From Mycolicibacterium sp. (GTDB taxonomy: Bacteria > Actinomycetota > Actinomycetes > Mycobacteriales > Mycobacteriaceae): DNA of 64,000 nt. The stretch covers positions 28,079 through 92,078 of the forward strand of contig NZ_JAEMTA010000020.1 of the NCBI RefSeq assembly GCF_016462545.1, in the 5' to 3' direction. Below are positions 20,818 through 31,433 of this stretch, piece after piece. The notes beneath the pieces were generated by a model. The model was not told the DNA's origin, searched no databases, and saw nothing but the letters and a program-made list of their open reading frames with translations. Each line of letters begins with the position of its first letter. The first letter of the stretch is position 1. The position numbers and the translations under genes were made by a program.

Positions 20818-23702
20818 GAGACCTTGCGCCGCTTCTTCGCGGGCGCGGGAGCGGGCAGCATCTCGGCGAGGAACTGGCCGGTGTAGCTCTCCGAGACCGC
20901 CGCCACGTCCTCGGGTGTGCCCTGCGCGACGACCGTGCCGCCGCCGCCGCCGCCCTCCGGGCCCATGTCGACGATCCAATCCGAGGTCTTGATGACGTCG
21001 AGGTTGTGTTCGATGACGATGACGGTGTTGCCCTTGTCGACCAGGCCGTTGATGACCTTGAGCAGTTTGCGAATGTCCTCGAAGTGCAGACCGGTGGTCG
21101 GCTCGTCGAGGACGTAGACCGTGCGACCCGTCGACCGCTTCTGTAGTTCGGCGGCCAACTTCACCCGCTGTGCCTCGCCGCCGGACAACGTCGGGGCGGG
21201 CTGACCCAGTCGGACGTAGCCGAGGCCGACGTCGACGAGCGTCTTCAGATAGCGGTAGATCGAGGTGATCGGCTCGAAGAAGTCCGTCGCCTCCTCGATC
21301 GACATGTCGAGGACCTCGGAGATGGTCTTGCCCTTGTAGTGCACCTCTAGGGTTTCCCGGTTGTACCTGGCGCCGTGGCAGACCTCGCACGGCACGTAGA
21401 CGTCCGGCAGGAAGTTCATCTCGATCTTGATGGTGCCGTCACCCGAGCACGCCTCGCAGCGGCCGCCCTTCACGTTGAAGGAGAACCGTCCCGGCTGGTA
21501 GCCCCGCACCTTGGCCTCGGTGGTGGCAGCGAACAGCGTCCGGATCTTGTCGAAGACACCCGTGTACGTGGCCGGGTTGGAGCGCGGCGTGCGTCCGATC
21601 GGTGACTGATCGACTCGCACCAGTTTGTCGAGTTGGTCGATGCCGTTGATCCGAGTGTGACGGCCGGGCACCTGACGCGCGCCGTTGAGCTTGTTGGCCA
21701 GCACCGCCGCCAGGATGTCGTTGACGAGGGTGGACTTTCCGGACCCCGAGACACCGGTCACCGATGTCAGCACGCCCAGCGGGAAGGACACGTCGATCTC
21801 GCGCAGGTTGTTCTCGCGGGCGCCGACCACCGTCAACTGGCGCTTACGGTCGATGGGCCGGCGGATGGCAGGCACTTCGATGCTTTCCTTGCCGGAAAGG
21901 TATGCGCCAGTGATGGATTCGGGATTGGTCAGAAGGTCGGCGTAGGTGCCGCTGTGCACGATGTGGCCGCCGTGCTCACCGGCTGCCGGTCCGATGTCGA
22001 CGACCCAGTCGGCGTGCGCGATGGTGTCCAGGTCGTGTTCGACGACGATCAGCGTGTTGCCGAGATCCCGCAGTCGAACCAGGGTGTCGATGAGGCGGCG
22101 GTTGTCACGCTGGTGCAGACCGATCGACGGCTCGTCGAGCACGTAGAGCACCCCCGCGAGGCCGGAGCCGATCTGCGTGGCGAGCCGAATGCGTTGCGCC
22201 TCACCGCCGGAGAGCGTGCCGGCGGCGCGGGACAGCGTCAGGTAGTCCAGCCCGACGTCGAGTAGGAAGCCCAGCCGCGACTGGACCTCCTTGAGCACCT
22301 GCCCGGCGATGGCATGCTCGCGCGTGCCGAGGGTGAGCCCGTTGAGGAACTTCGAGCAGTCGGCGATCGACAACTCACAGACCTGCGCGATGGACTTCGC
22401 GTCGTCGTCCGCGGCCAGCGTGACGGCCAGGATCTCCGGCTTGAGTCGAGTGCCCTCGCACACGGGACACGGGACGTCGCGCATGAAGCCGTCGTAGCGT
22501 TCCTTCATCTGCTCGGACTCGGTCTGCTCCATGCGGCGGTGCAGGAACGCCATCACGCCCTCGAAGTCCGCGTAGTACGAGCGGGTGCGGCCGTAGCGAT
22601 TCTTGTACCTGACGTGGACCTGCTCGTCGCAGCCTTCGAGGATCGCCTTGCGCGCCTTCGCGGGCAGCTTGCGCCACGGCGTGTCCACGTCGAATCCCAA
22701 GCTCTCGCCAAGGCCTTCGAGCATCCGCGTGAAGTAGTCGGCGGTGTGGCCCATGGCCCAGGGAGCAATGGCGCCCTCGGCGAGCGTCAGATCCGGGTCG
22801 GGTACGACGAGGTCGGGATCGACCTCCTTGCGGATGCCCAGACCGGTGCACTCGGGACAGGCGCCGTAGGGCGAGTTGAAGGAGAACGACCGCGGTTCGA
22901 GGTCGTCCACCGCCAGGGCGTGACCGTTGGGACACGCGAGCTTCTCGGAGAACCGCTGCTCCCGCTGCGGGGCGTCCTCGTCCTCGTCGACGAACTCGAG
23001 CACGAGGATGCCGTCGGCGAGCCCGAGCGCCGTCTCGACCGAGTCGGTCAGGCGTTGCTTGGAGCTGGCCTTGACGCTGAGACGGTCGACGACCACCTCG
23101 ATGTCGTGCTTCTCCTGCTTCTTGAGCTTGGGCGGATCGGTCAGGGTGTGCACGACCCCGTCCACGCGGACGCGGCTGTAGCCCTGAGAGTTCAGCTTCT
23201 CGAAGAGGTCGACGAACTCACCCTTTCGGGTGCGAACCACGGGAGCCAGCACCTGGAAGCGAATTCCCTCGTCCATCGCCAGCACCTGGTCGACGATCTG
23301 CTGGGGCGTCTGCCGCGCGATGCGCTCACCGCAGACGGGACAGTGCGCGGTACCGGCGCGGGCGTAGAGCAGTCGCAGATAGTCATAGACCTCGGTGATG
23401 GTGCCGACCGTCGAGCGGGGGTTGCGGTTGGTGGACTTCTGGTCGATCGACACCGCAGGGGACAGGCCCTCGATGAAGTCGACGTCGGGTTTGTCCATTT
23501 GCCCCAGGAACTGCCGCGCATAGGCCGACAGCGACTCCACGTAGCGGCGCTGCCCCTCGGCGAAGATCGTGTCGAACGCCAGCGACGACTTGCCGGAACC
23601 GGACAGGCCGGTGAAGACGATCAACGAGTCGCGCGGCAGGTCTACGTCGATGCCTCGAAGGTTGTGCTCGCGCGCTCCCTTGACGATCAGCCGGTCAGCC
23701 AA
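20814..23702 (-). CDS. uvrA: Excinuclease ABC subunit A
   Basis: [75 protein letters not shown]... Confidence 0.98.
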   Translation of the reverse strand: MADRLIVKGAREHNLRGIDVDLPRDSLIVFTGLSGSGKSSLAFDTIFAEGQRRYVESLSAYARQFLGQMDKPDVDFIEGLSPAVSIDQKSTNRNPRSTVGTITEVYDYLRLLYARAGTAHCPVCGERIARQTPQQIVDQVLAMDEGIRFQVLAPVVRTRKGEFVDLFEKLNSQGYSRVRVDGVVHTLTDPPKLKKQEKHDIEVVVDRLSVKASSKQRLTDSVETALGLADGILVLEFVDEDEDAPQREQRFSEKLACPNGHALAVDDLEPRSFSFNSPYGACPECTGLGIRKEVDPDLVVPDPDLTLAEGAIAPWAMGHTADYFTRMLEGLGESLGFDVDTPWRKLPAKARKAILEGCDEQVHVRYKNRYGRTRSYYADFEGVMAFLHRRMEQTESEQMKERYDGFMRDVPCPVCEGTRLKPEILAVTLAADDDAKSIAQVCELSIADCSKFLNGLTLGTREHAIAGQVLKEVQSRLGFLLDVGLDYLTLSRAAGTLSGGEAQRIRLATQIGSGLAGVLYVLDEPSIGLHQRDNRRLIDTLVRLRDLGNTLIVVEHDLDTIAHADWVVDIGPAAGEHGGHIVHSGTYADLLTNPESITGAYLSGKESIEVPAIRRPIDRKRQLTVVGARENNLREIDVSFPLGVLTSVTGVSGSGKSTLVNDILAAVLANKLNGARQVPGRHTRINGIDQLDKLVRVDQSPIGRTPRSNPATYTGVFDKIRTLFAATTEAKVRGYQPGRFSFNVKGGRCEACSGDGTIKIEMNFLPDVYVPCEVCHGARYNRETLEVHYKGKTISEVLDMSIEEATDFFEPITSIYRYLKTLVDVGLGYVRLGQPAPTLSGGEAQRVKLAAELQKRSTGRTVYVLDEPTTGLHFEDIRKLLKVINGLVDKGNTVIVIEHNLDVIKTSDWIVDMGPEGGGGGGTVVAQGTPEDVAAVSESYTGQFLAEMLPAPAPAKKRRKVS

Positions 23703-23776
23703 CTGAATCCTCTTCCTTCAATTCAATACCGCCGGTTTCACAGCGCTTCCAAGCCCGCAGAAGGCAGTCCGCGCCC

Positions 23777-23799
23777 ATGTTATGTCCCACCCCCGACAA
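23777..23799 (-). promoter_or_regulatory. RecA-NDp/PafBC-type promoter upstream of uvrA
   Basis: Minus strand: TTGTCGGGG-N8-TAACAT (consensus TTGTCRGTG-N8-TANNNT; one mismatch). Confidence 0.65.
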
Positions 23800-23818
23800 G
23801 CCCGCTACCGTGGCGGAC

Positions 23819-24496
23819 ATGACAGTCGTCGAGGACAACTACACCGGCCACGTCGAGTCGGGTACCGCCGCGCGCCGCACGCTTCCCGGGGCGTCGATCG
23901 TGAAGGCGTCCGTGGGCCCCATGGACAACAACGCCTACCTGATCACGTGTTCCCACACGGGCGAGACGCTACTCATCGACGCCGCAAACGACGCTCCGAT
24001 CCTGCTCGACCTCATCGATCGGTACGCGCCGAAGCTCGTGCTCATCGTCACCAGCCACCAGCACGGCGACCACTGGATGGCGCTCGACGAGGTCGTCAAG
24101 GCCACCGGTGCGCCGACTGCCGCCCACCGACTCGATGCCGCGCCGCTGCCCGTGACGCCCGACCGCATCCTGGCCCATGGCGACACCATCGACATCGGCG
24201 ACCTCGTGTTCGACGTGATCCACCTACAGGGCCACACCGAGGGCTCCGTCGCACTGGCCCTGGCGGGCTCCGCGGCGGGCGACGTGGTTCACCTGTTCAC
24301 CGGCGACTGCCTGTTCCCCGGCGGAGTGGGCAAGACCTGGAAGGACGGCGACTTCGAGCGTCTGCTCGGCGACGTCACCACGCGAATCTTCGACGTCTAC
24401 CCCGACTCGACCGTCGTCTACCCGGGGCACGGCGACGACACCACGGTCGGCGCCGAGCGGCCGCATCTCGCGGAGTGGCGCGAACGCGGGTGGTGA
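23819..24496 (+). CDS. MBL-fold metallo-hydrolase
   Basis: VTSHQHGDHW, LQGHTEGSVALAL, LFTGDCLFPGGVGKTW, VYPGHGDDTTVGAERPHL. Confidence 0.88.
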   Translation: MTVVEDNYTGHVESGTAARRTLPGASIVKASVGPMDNNAYLITCSHTGETLLIDAANDAPILLDLIDRYAPKLVLIVTSHQHGDHWMALDEVVKATGAPTAAHRLDAAPLPVTPDRILAHGDTIDIGDLVFDVIHLQGHTEGSVALALAGSAAGDVVHLFTGDCLFPGGVGKTWKDGDFERLLGDVTTRIFDVYPDSTVVYPGHGDDTTVGAERPHLAEWRERGW

Positions 24497-24589
24497 TCCC
24501 GGAGCAACCCCGGCACCGAATGTGACGCCACTGCGACATTTCGCACATTTCGTCGCAGTGAGGTCACGCGCGCCGGAAGGATTGAACCC

Positions 24590-25090
24590 ATGAGCGGATG
24601 GCCCACGCCGGACAAGGTTGGTCCCGGACAGGAATCGGTGTGGGACTACCCCCGACCGCCGAGGCTGGAGACGTTCGCCGGCTCGATCACGATCGAATTG
24701 GGCGGCCGGATCATCGCGTCCACCGATCGCGGGTGGCGGGTGCTGGAGACCAGCCACCCGCCCACCTACTATCTACCGCCGTCCGCGTTCGACGACGGCG
24801 TCTTGCGCGAGGCAGCGGGGTCGTCGTGGTGCGAGTGGAAGGGCGTCGCGTCCTACTACGACCTCGTCACCGAGGGTCGCGTCGCAGACCGTGCCGCTTG
24901 GACCTACCTGCAGCCCACGGGCGGCTTCGAACCGATCACCGGAGCAATCGCCGTGATGGCGGCAGAAGTCGACCGCTGCACCGTCAACGGTGAACAGGTG
25001 CAACCCCAACCGGGTGGCTTCTACGGCGGCTGGGTGACCAGTTGGGTCAAGGGCCCGTTCAAGGGCATTCCGGGGTCGAGGGGCTGGTAG
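24590..25090 (+). CDS. DUF427-domain protein
   Basis: VWDYPRPPRLETFAGSITIELGGRIIASTDRGWRVLETSHPPTYYLPPSAFDDGVL..., SSWCEWKGVASYYDL. Confidence 0.8.
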   Translation: MSGWPTPDKVGPGQESVWDYPRPPRLETFAGSITIELGGRIIASTDRGWRVLETSHPPTYYLPPSAFDDGVLREAAGSSWCEWKGVASYYDLVTEGRVADRAAWTYLQPTGGFEPITGAIAVMAAEVDRCTVNGEQVQPQPGGFYGGWVTSWVKGPFKGIPGSRGW

Positions 25091-25100
25091 CCCCCGGACA

Positions 25101-25544
25101 TCAGGACGTGTGGACGATCAGGACGTCGGACTTGGACCGGCGAGCGACGTTGGCGGGCACCGATCCGAGCAGTCGACCGGCGATGGTGCTCAGGCCGACG
25201 TTACCGACGACCAGAAGGTCTGCCTTGATCTCCTCAGCCAGATCGACCAGGGCGTCGACCGGAGCGCCGACGACGGCCTTCTCCTCGACGTCCTTGGCTC
25301 CCGCCGTATGCGCCCGGTCCCTGGCCTCACGAAGGATTGCGTAGATGGGGGCATTGCCCGCCATCTTGTAGCCCTCGTCCTTGAGGACGTCGGCAGCCCG
25401 CGCGTCCTCGCTCTGGGGGAAGTACGCGGTCGCCACGATCAACTTCGCGCCCGCTCCCCCGGCGATCTGCGCAGCCCGGTCTACCGCACGCAGCGATGAA
25501 TCCGAACCGTCAGTGCCGACCAAAACGGTCTGATAGGCGCCCAT
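25101..25544 (-). CDS. Universal stress protein (UspA family)
   Basis: MGAYQTVLVGTDGSDSSLRAVDRAAQIAGGAGAKLIVATAY...DLLVVGNVGLSTIAGRLLGSVPANVARRSKSDVLIVHT. Confidence 0.92.
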   Translation of the reverse strand: MGAYQTVLVGTDGSDSSLRAVDRAAQIAGGAGAKLIVATAYFPQSEDARAADVLKDEGYKMAGNAPIYAILREARDRAHTAGAKDVEEKAVVGAPVDALVDLAEEIKADLLVVGNVGLSTIAGRLLGSVPANVARRSKSDVLIVHTS

Positions 25545-25815
25545 TCATGCCCTCCAGTGTCGATTGCCAAGCCACCCGAGACAGTAACCCGTCGTTCGAA
25601 GAACAGGGGCCAATTCGCTCGGATGACACGCGTATTGCCGGGACTGATCCTAACCTCGGGTCCGGCGCCGAATGCGAGGTTGGTGAGCAACGGTACGCCC
25701 GCCGCGCCCGGAGGCCCCGGCTCGCATCCGGGGCGCCAACGTGACGTGGGTCATTGACGGCACCGTCGACGCGACCGAAGTCGTTCCGCCGCAAGGGAAT
25801 AGACGGGTTGCCGAC

Positions 25816-27447
25816 TCACTCCCGGTGCCTCGGGTCGAAGTTGGACGGCGCGGCCTCTTCCGCGCGCACCGCAAAGTCGGTGTCGGAGAACGTGTAGCGG
25901 TACCAGGGCTCGTCATCGCAGCGTCCGAGTTGGTGACGGAGATTGCTGAACGCTCCGTAGAGGGCGCGGTACGGCTGCCCGTGGAAGTGCTGCAGAATCT
26001 CCTTCCACGTCCGAGGAGCCTCGCGAATGAGCGCTGCCATGTCACTGGTCAGCTCATCCTCCGACTTGACGACGACGTCCGGCGGCGGGTCGCCGAGTTC
26101 GAACACCGTGCTGCGGTCGAAGTGCGATCGCACGAACTTGGGGCTGATCGGGATGGTGCAGTCGAGGCCGATCTTCGACGCCGTTCCCGGCGCCGCGTCG
26201 TCGGCGATCATGGGGTCGACCGTCATCGTGTTTCCGTTCGGGATGGTCACCGTGTCCAGGTGCGGCATGTACCTGAACGCCATCGCGAACTGCACGGCGT
26301 TGTCGTCCCAGATGTCGACGTCCTCGTCGAAGACCATCGCGATCTTCGGCAGGCCCTGCTTCGAGCAGGTCAGCATGACTCCGAGCGCCTGCTTCGAGTC
26401 ACCGGCGCCGCGGGTGTTGATCTTCGCGTAGGCAATGTTCGACAACCCGCCCAGCGGCGCGCGCACCTCCTTGACGTCGATGCCCGCCATCGCCAGGCCG
26501 CCGTACAGGTCGGACTCGATCATGGGCAGCTGCAACATGTTGTCGGTGTACCAGGGGTGCGTACCGCCGATCGTGGCGTGCTGGAAGATGCCTCCCCTGC
26601 GGAACGTCATGGCCTTGACGACGGCCCGGTAGTTGGCCTTGATCCCGCCGCCGTACATGCCGGTGAACTCGCCGTAGGGGCCCTCGTCGTGAGTCAGCCC
26701 CTCCGTGCACATCAGCTCGCACTCGAGCACGATCTCGGCATTGGCGGGCACCAAGAGGTCGATGGTCTCGCACTTCACCAGCTTCGCGGGGTGGCCGTAG
26801 AAATTCCCGAGCACCTCGAAGTCGTCGGTGCCCGGCGGTACGCCCGTCAGCGCGGCCACCTTGTCGACGAGCGGCCCGCCGAGCACGATCGCGAGCTCGA
26901 GGTTGTGGCCCTTCGCTTGCGCCGCTTGGGCATTCAATCGCGCACGATGCGATGTGCACGTCATGTCGAAGTTCTTCTCGTTCTTCGTCCGGAACATGCT
27001 GCGGTAGATGCCCCAGTCGTAGACACCGGTGTCAGGGTGCTTGGTCACCACCAGGTTGTCGTTGGTGTACGCGTGGCCGTCTCGGTCATGGTGAAGGAAC
27101 AGCGGCAATCGCGTCAGGTCGACGTCGTCGCCGGTGAGGATGACCTCCTTGCACGGCGCGGTGTCGACCACCTCGGGCTTGATCCGGCCCTTGCCGAGTT
27201 CGACCATCCGGCGGCCGGTTTCGCTCTTCTCGCACCCCAGTGCCCACGCCGTCTGATCCTGATTCGAATAGGCGTTGGCCAGGAACTGGAACTCGCAGTC
27301 GGTCACCTTCTCGACCAGGACCGCGGTCAGCGGATGGGCCTCCATGACGGCGGGCAACTCATCGACCCGCTTCTCTTCGGTGACGCGGACCAGCAGGCCC
27401 GCCTTCTCCATGTCGTCGACGAAGTCTCTCAGACTCTGCTGGGGCAT
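25816..27447 (-). CDS. UbiD-family decarboxylase (paralog 1)
   Basis: MPQQSLRDFVDDMEKAGLLVRVTEEKRVDELPAVMEAH...GPYGEFTGMYGGG...; UbiD-type architecture. Confidence 0.88.
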   Translation of the reverse strand: MPQQSLRDFVDDMEKAGLLVRVTEEKRVDELPAVMEAHPLTAVLVEKVTDCEFQFLANAYSNQDQTAWALGCEKSETGRRMVELGKGRIKPEVVDTAPCKEVILTGDDVDLTRLPLFLHHDRDGHAYTNDNLVVTKHPDTGVYDWGIYRSMFRTKNEKNFDMTCTSHRARLNAQAAQAKGHNLELAIVLGGPLVDKVAALTGVPPGTDDFEVLGNFYGHPAKLVKCETIDLLVPANAEIVLECELMCTEGLTHDEGPYGEFTGMYGGGIKANYRAVVKAMTFRRGGIFQHATIGGTHPWYTDNMLQLPMIESDLYGGLAMAGIDVKEVRAPLGGLSNIAYAKINTRGAGDSKQALGVMLTCSKQGLPKIAMVFDEDVDIWDDNAVQFAMAFRYMPHLDTVTIPNGNTMTVDPMIADDAAPGTASKIGLDCTIPISPKFVRSHFDRSTVFELGDPPPDVVVKSEDELTSDMAALIREAPRTWKEILQHFHGQPYRALYGAFSNLRHQLGRCDDEPWYRYTFSDTDFAVRAEEAAPSNFDPRHRE

Positions 27448-27457
27448 GGCACGCCTT

Positions 27458-27874
27458 TCACTCGAATGCCGTTACGGCGTCACCGGTTTCGACGTAGTCG
27501 CGGAGGTGGTGCAGGAGGACGCCCCATGTCGTGTTGCACTTGCGGAAGTTGCCGTGGGTGCCGGGCCAGCCGGCATGCCGAACCGTCAGCAGGGTTCGGG
27601 TGTCGGCCGCCGTGACGGTGAACGTCGCCGTGGTGCCGACTGAGTCGCCCGGCCCCCGGGTGCATCGCCAGATGACTCGATCCGGCTCTGAAGTGACTAT
27701 CTCCCAGGCGAATTCGGGGTGGTTGGCGTACCGGAAGACCCATTCGGTGCCAACCTCGCCGCTGCCCGTCGCATGGGGCGTATGCCAGGCCTTGACGCCG
27801 TCGGGCGTCGACAGGGCCGCGAAAACCTGCTCTGGCGTCGCGTCGATCTTGAGTTCGTGGTCGATCTCGGGCAC
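27458..27874 (-). CDS. SRPBCC (AHSA1-like) domain protein
   Basis: MPEIDHELKIDATPEQVFAALSTPDGVKAWHTPHATGSGEVGTEWVFRY... Confidence 0.8.
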   Translation of the reverse strand: MPEIDHELKIDATPEQVFAALSTPDGVKAWHTPHATGSGEVGTEWVFRYANHPEFAWEIVTSEPDRVIWRCTRGPGDSVGTTATFTVTAADTRTLLTVRHAGWPGTHGNFRKCNTTWGVLLHHLRDYVETGDAVTAFE

Positions 27875-27880
27875 GTCGTC

Positions 27881-29332
27881 CTACCTCTGGTCGAGTTCGG
27901 GAAAGTCGTAGTCACGCCAACCGGGCACGTCGGCCACTTCGAGAAACTCCTTGCCGTGCTCAGCCACCGAGGGTCCACAGGCATCACCAGCAACTTTGAT
28001 GACCGTGCCGTACGGGTAGGTCGCATCGATGCCGAGGGCGGAGCCGGTCCGCTGATCCAGCGGAATCGAGTCGTCGATCGACGGATCCAAGGGTCCGGCC
28101 CCCAAGCCGTCGACCACGATCACGTCGCGGGCGGGTTGGCTGCGGAATGCCGTCGCCCACTCGACCTGATCGGGGTTCTGCACGTCGATGTCGGGATCGA
28201 CGACGATGACGGTCTTCGGCCGTACGTTCGTCGCCATCGCGGCCAGGATCGCGGCTCGGGCTTCACCCGCGTAGCGCGGGCGCATCGCGATGACGACGTA
28301 GAACGACACACCGCCGGAGGCCGGGATCGCCACCCGCTCGATGGTCGGGAACTGCTGTCGCATCATCTGCAGGAACGACGCCTCGAAGGGCAACTGCTTG
28401 AGGGTGTGGTTCTCGGTGGGAGGTACGCCGGTGAGCAGAGCCTGGAAGTGAGCGCCGTCGCGGTGGGTGATCGCGGTGGGCCGCGCGATCGGCTTCATCG
28501 AACCCGGCGTGTAGTAGCCGGTGTACTCGCCGAGCGGGCCCTCCATGACCTCCGTTTCGAACTGCACCTCGAACTCGATGACGAACTCGGCGTGGGCCGG
28601 TACCTCCACGTCGTTCGTCTTGCATTTCACCAGCTCCACCGGCGCCCCGCGCAGACCACCGGCTACCTCGAAATCATCGGTGTCGTCGGTGGTTTGGACC
28701 GGACACGTGTAGGCGAGCATGGGATCGACACCGATCACCAGCGCCGCCCGGAAGGTCTTCTGACCGGCCCGCACCGCCTTCGCCAGGTTCTTGCCGAACC
28801 GGTGGAAGGGTTGCGCCATGAAGGACAGCGTGTGAGCGTCGATGATTTCGAACCGGTAATGCCCCATGTCGGGAATCCCGGTCTCGGGATCGCGACTGAC
28901 GACGATCCCCGGCGTGATGTACGGGCCGCCGTCGTCGGGGCTGTACCTCGGGACCGGCAGGGTGGTCAGGTCGATGTCGTCGCCGAGGATCACGTTCTCG
29001 TGGACCGGGGCGTCATCGACGAGAACTGGCGGGATCGGATTCGCCAGCCCGTCGAGGATGTGCTGCATCACGGTGTCCTCGGTGCAGCCGTAGGCGATGA
29101 GCGCCTTGGCCCGCGAGTTGTAGACCCCGCCGACCAAGGGAAAATCGGTCCCGTCGTCGGTGAACACGATCGCGGGGCCGCCGACGGCCGCGCTCTTGCG
29201 CATCGCCTTGGCCACCTCGAGGTCGAGGTTGACGGGGCGGTTCACGTCGATGAGCTCACCGCGGGCGCGCAGCGCATCGAGGAACTCGCGGAAATCTTGG
29301 AACGGCATGGCGGGATGCCCCATACTCTGCAA
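27881..29332 (-). CDS. UbiD-family decarboxylase (paralog 2)
   Basis: MPFQDFREFLDALRARGELIDVNRPVNLDLEVAKAMRKSAAVGGPAIVF...EGPLGEYTGYYTPG...; start may be 29308. Confidence 0.9.
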   Translation of the reverse strand: MQSMGHPAMPFQDFREFLDALRARGELIDVNRPVNLDLEVAKAMRKSAAVGGPAIVFTDDGTDFPLVGGVYNSRAKALIAYGCTEDTVMQHILDGLANPIPPVLVDDAPVHENVILGDDIDLTTLPVPRYSPDDGGPYITPGIVVSRDPETGIPDMGHYRFEIIDAHTLSFMAQPFHRFGKNLAKAVRAGQKTFRAALVIGVDPMLAYTCPVQTTDDTDDFEVAGGLRGAPVELVKCKTNDVEVPAHAEFVIEFEVQFETEVMEGPLGEYTGYYTPGSMKPIARPTAITHRDGAHFQALLTGVPPTENHTLKQLPFEASFLQMMRQQFPTIERVAIPASGGVSFYVVIAMRPRYAGEARAAILAAMATNVRPKTVIVVDPDIDVQNPDQVEWATAFRSQPARDVIVVDGLGAGPLDPSIDDSIPLDQRTGSALGIDATYPYGTVIKVAGDACGPSVAEHGKEFLEVADVPGWRDYDFPELDQR

Positions 29333-29406
29333 ACGAAGGTGGCCAGCAAATCACGTTTGATCGTGCCACATCATTGCTGGCCTGTGGCCCCGGCACACGG
29401 AGTTCG

Positions 29407-29925
29407 ATGACAGACTCGCGAGACGACCTCCGAAGTTTTGCGTTGAACGTCCATGGATGCGACGGCGTCGCCTCGGCGTGTGTCCTGCTGCAGGACCGCT
29501 GCGGCGTCGACGTCAACGTGCTGCTCCTGGCGGCCTACGTGGGTGCGGTCAAGGGAGCGTCGGTCACCCCCGCCGACGTCGCGGCGGTCAGCGCCCGCAC
29601 CATGCCGTGGCAGCGCGACGTGATCGGTCCACTTCGAGCCGTTCGAACGGGGCTGAAAGTCGGTCCGCCACCCGCCCCGAACGACGCCACGGCAGCGCTG
29701 CGAGACGCCGTCAAGGCCGTCGAACTCGAGGCCGAATTGATCGAACTGAACGAACTGGCCGCCCTCGTCGCATGTCTCGATGCGCCCGCAGCGCCGGGAA
29801 GCGCCCGCGACCGCGCGGCGGCGGCGATGCTCGTCGTCACCGGAGCCTGCCGCGGCCTCGGCGCTGGCGAGCGTGCGGCGATCGACACAATCGCCTCGGC
29901 GGCAGCAAGATTCGGCAAGGAGTGA
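29407..29925 (+). CDS. TIGR02444-type protein
   Basis: MTDSRDDLRSFALNVHGCDGVASACVLLQDRCGVDVNVLLLAAYVGAVKGA...MPWQRDVIGPLRAVRTGLK. Confidence 0.7.
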   Translation: MTDSRDDLRSFALNVHGCDGVASACVLLQDRCGVDVNVLLLAAYVGAVKGASVTPADVAAVSARTMPWQRDVIGPLRAVRTGLKVGPPPAPNDATAALRDAVKAVELEAELIELNELAALVACLDAPAAPGSARDRAAAAMLVVTGACRGLGAGERAAIDTIASAAARFGKE

Positions 29926-29929
29926 TGAC

Positions 29930-30526
29930 GTGAGACGTATCATCGTCGCGATCACCGGCGCATCGGGGGCGATCTACGGCATCCGCGCGCTGGAGATGCT
30001 GGGCAAGGTCGAGGACGTCGAGACCCACCTGATCGTGACCCCGTCGGGTCAACGGACCATCGCGCACGAGACCGACTACGGACCCGATGAGGTCCGCGCG
30101 CTGGCCGATCGCCACTACCACCCACGCGACATCGGCGCGGCGGTGTCGTCGGGCTCGTTCGTCACGACCGGCATGTTGGTGGCACCGTGCTCGGTGAAGA
30201 CCCTCAGCGGAATCGCCAACTCCTACAACGACGAGCTGGTGGTGCGCGCGGCGGACGTGTGTCTGAAGGAGCGACGCAGGCTGGTCCTGATGCTGCGCGA
30301 GACTCCCCTGCACGCCGGACACATCGACCTGATGGCCAGGGCGACGACCAGCGGCGCGATCATCATGCCGCCCGTCCCCGCGTTCTACGCGATGCCGCGC
30401 ACCCTCGACGACGTCGTCACCCAGACGGTGTCACGGGCTCTCGAACTCCTGGACGTCGTCATTCCCGGGATCCAGCGCTGGGATGGCAGGTCCGTGGTTC
30501 CGGACGAGGGTCTAGCCGGTCCGTGA
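29930..30526 (+). CDS. ubiX: UbiX-family flavin prenyltransferase
   Basis: VRRIIVAITGASGAIYGIRALEML...PCSVKTLSGIANSYNDELVVRAADVCLKERRRLVLMLRETPLHAGHIDLM...GAIIMPPVPAFYAMP. Confidence 0.92.
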   Translation: MRRIIVAITGASGAIYGIRALEMLGKVEDVETHLIVTPSGQRTIAHETDYGPDEVRALADRHYHPRDIGAAVSSGSFVTTGMLVAPCSVKTLSGIANSYNDELVVRAADVCLKERRRLVLMLRETPLHAGHIDLMARATTSGAIIMPPVPAFYAMPRTLDDVVTQTVSRALELLDVVIPGIQRWDGRSVVPDEGLAGP

Positions 30527-31369
30527 CCGGCCGAAGTACAGCTCCTGGGTGGCGATGCACACCACCTGGCCCGTGCGGTTGAACATCGTGCCGGTGGCGA
30601 GGCCGCGACCACCGATTCCACTGGGCGAGAACTGATCCGAGAGCACCCAGTCGGACAGGTCGATCGGTCGATGGAACCAGAGGGCATGGTCGATCAGAGC
30701 GTTGAAGGTCGTCGCGGGCGTGGCGCGCCGCATGGCGACCGCCGTCTCCAACATCGTCGTGCCCGTCAGGTAGGTCAGCAGCGCGCTGTGCAGAACTTGG
30801 TCGTCGGGCACGGGCTCGGTCGGCTTCCACCACATCCGAATGCGTGGCGACGGCTCAGGCAGATCCACGGCCACTCGCGGCGGCGGGTCGACGTAGCGTC
30901 GTTCGAAGGGCTGCGGGCACACCCAGAAACCCCCGAGTTCGTCGGCGTAGAGAGCGAGTTGCTCGTGGACCGGCGGAAGCGACTCCGGTGCGGGAACGTC
31001 GGGCATGGGAGCGTGATAGTCGGCGCCCTCGACCGGGATGCTGAACGACGCGAGCGCTTCGAGCAGCACGTCGCCATCCTGGCTCGCGGTGATCTGCCTG
31101 GTGGACAGCGTTCCCCCATCGCGGGAACGAACGACCTGGAAGTCCACCGGTCGCGCGGCGTCCCCCGCCCGCAGGTAGTACACGTGCACGCTGTGGGGGG
31201 TGCGGCCCGGTGCCGTCCGACCCGCGGCCATCAGTGCTTGCCCCGCGATGTGCCCGCCCACGATGTGATGGGCGGGGTTGTCGAGCTGGGTGGCCACGAA
31301 GCGGTCATCGTCGGCCTGGTCGACCTGCAGGGTGGCGACGATGTCGGCCAGCGCGGGTACGTATGTCAC
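30512..31369 (-). CDS. Acyl-CoA thioesterase II (TesB-like)
   Basis: VGGHIAGQALMAAGRTAPGRTPHSVHVYYLRAGDAARPVDFQVVRSRDGGTLSTRQITASQDG; DHALWFHRPIDLSDWVLSDQ. Confidence 0.88.
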   Translation of the reverse strand: MTYVPALADIVATLQVDQADDDRFVATQLDNPAHHIVGGHIAGQALMAAGRTAPGRTPHSVHVYYLRAGDAARPVDFQVVRSRDGGTLSTRQITASQDGDVLLEALASFSIPVEGADYHAPMPDVPAPESLPPVHEQLALYADELGGFWVCPQPFERRYVDPPPRVAVDLPEPSPRIRMWWKPTEPVPDDQVLHSALLTYLTGTTMLETAVAMRRATPATTFNALIDHALWFHRPIDLSDWVLSDQFSPSGIGGRGLATGTMFNRTGQVVCIATQELYFGRSRTG

Positions 31370-31433
31370 CCCGGCATCATGCCGCAGCGCGGACGGTCGA
31401 CACCGAGCGAGTCGATGCAACGCTCGGCGGAGA

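Noticed and set aside
22314-23822. 502-aa plus-strand ORF opposite uvrA
   Set aside because: Antisense to uvrA; low-complexity composition.
25620-25665. GGGACTGATCC near the universal stress protein gene, considered as a DosR box
   Set aside because: Lacks the required spacing and second half-site (GTCCC); poor match.
25741-27615. 624-aa plus-strand ORF opposite UbiD paralog 1
   Set aside because: Antisense to a clear UbiD-family protein; no recognisable motif.
27719-29410. 563-aa plus-strand ORF opposite UbiD paralog 2
   Set aside because: Spurious antisense reading frame over a clear UbiD gene.
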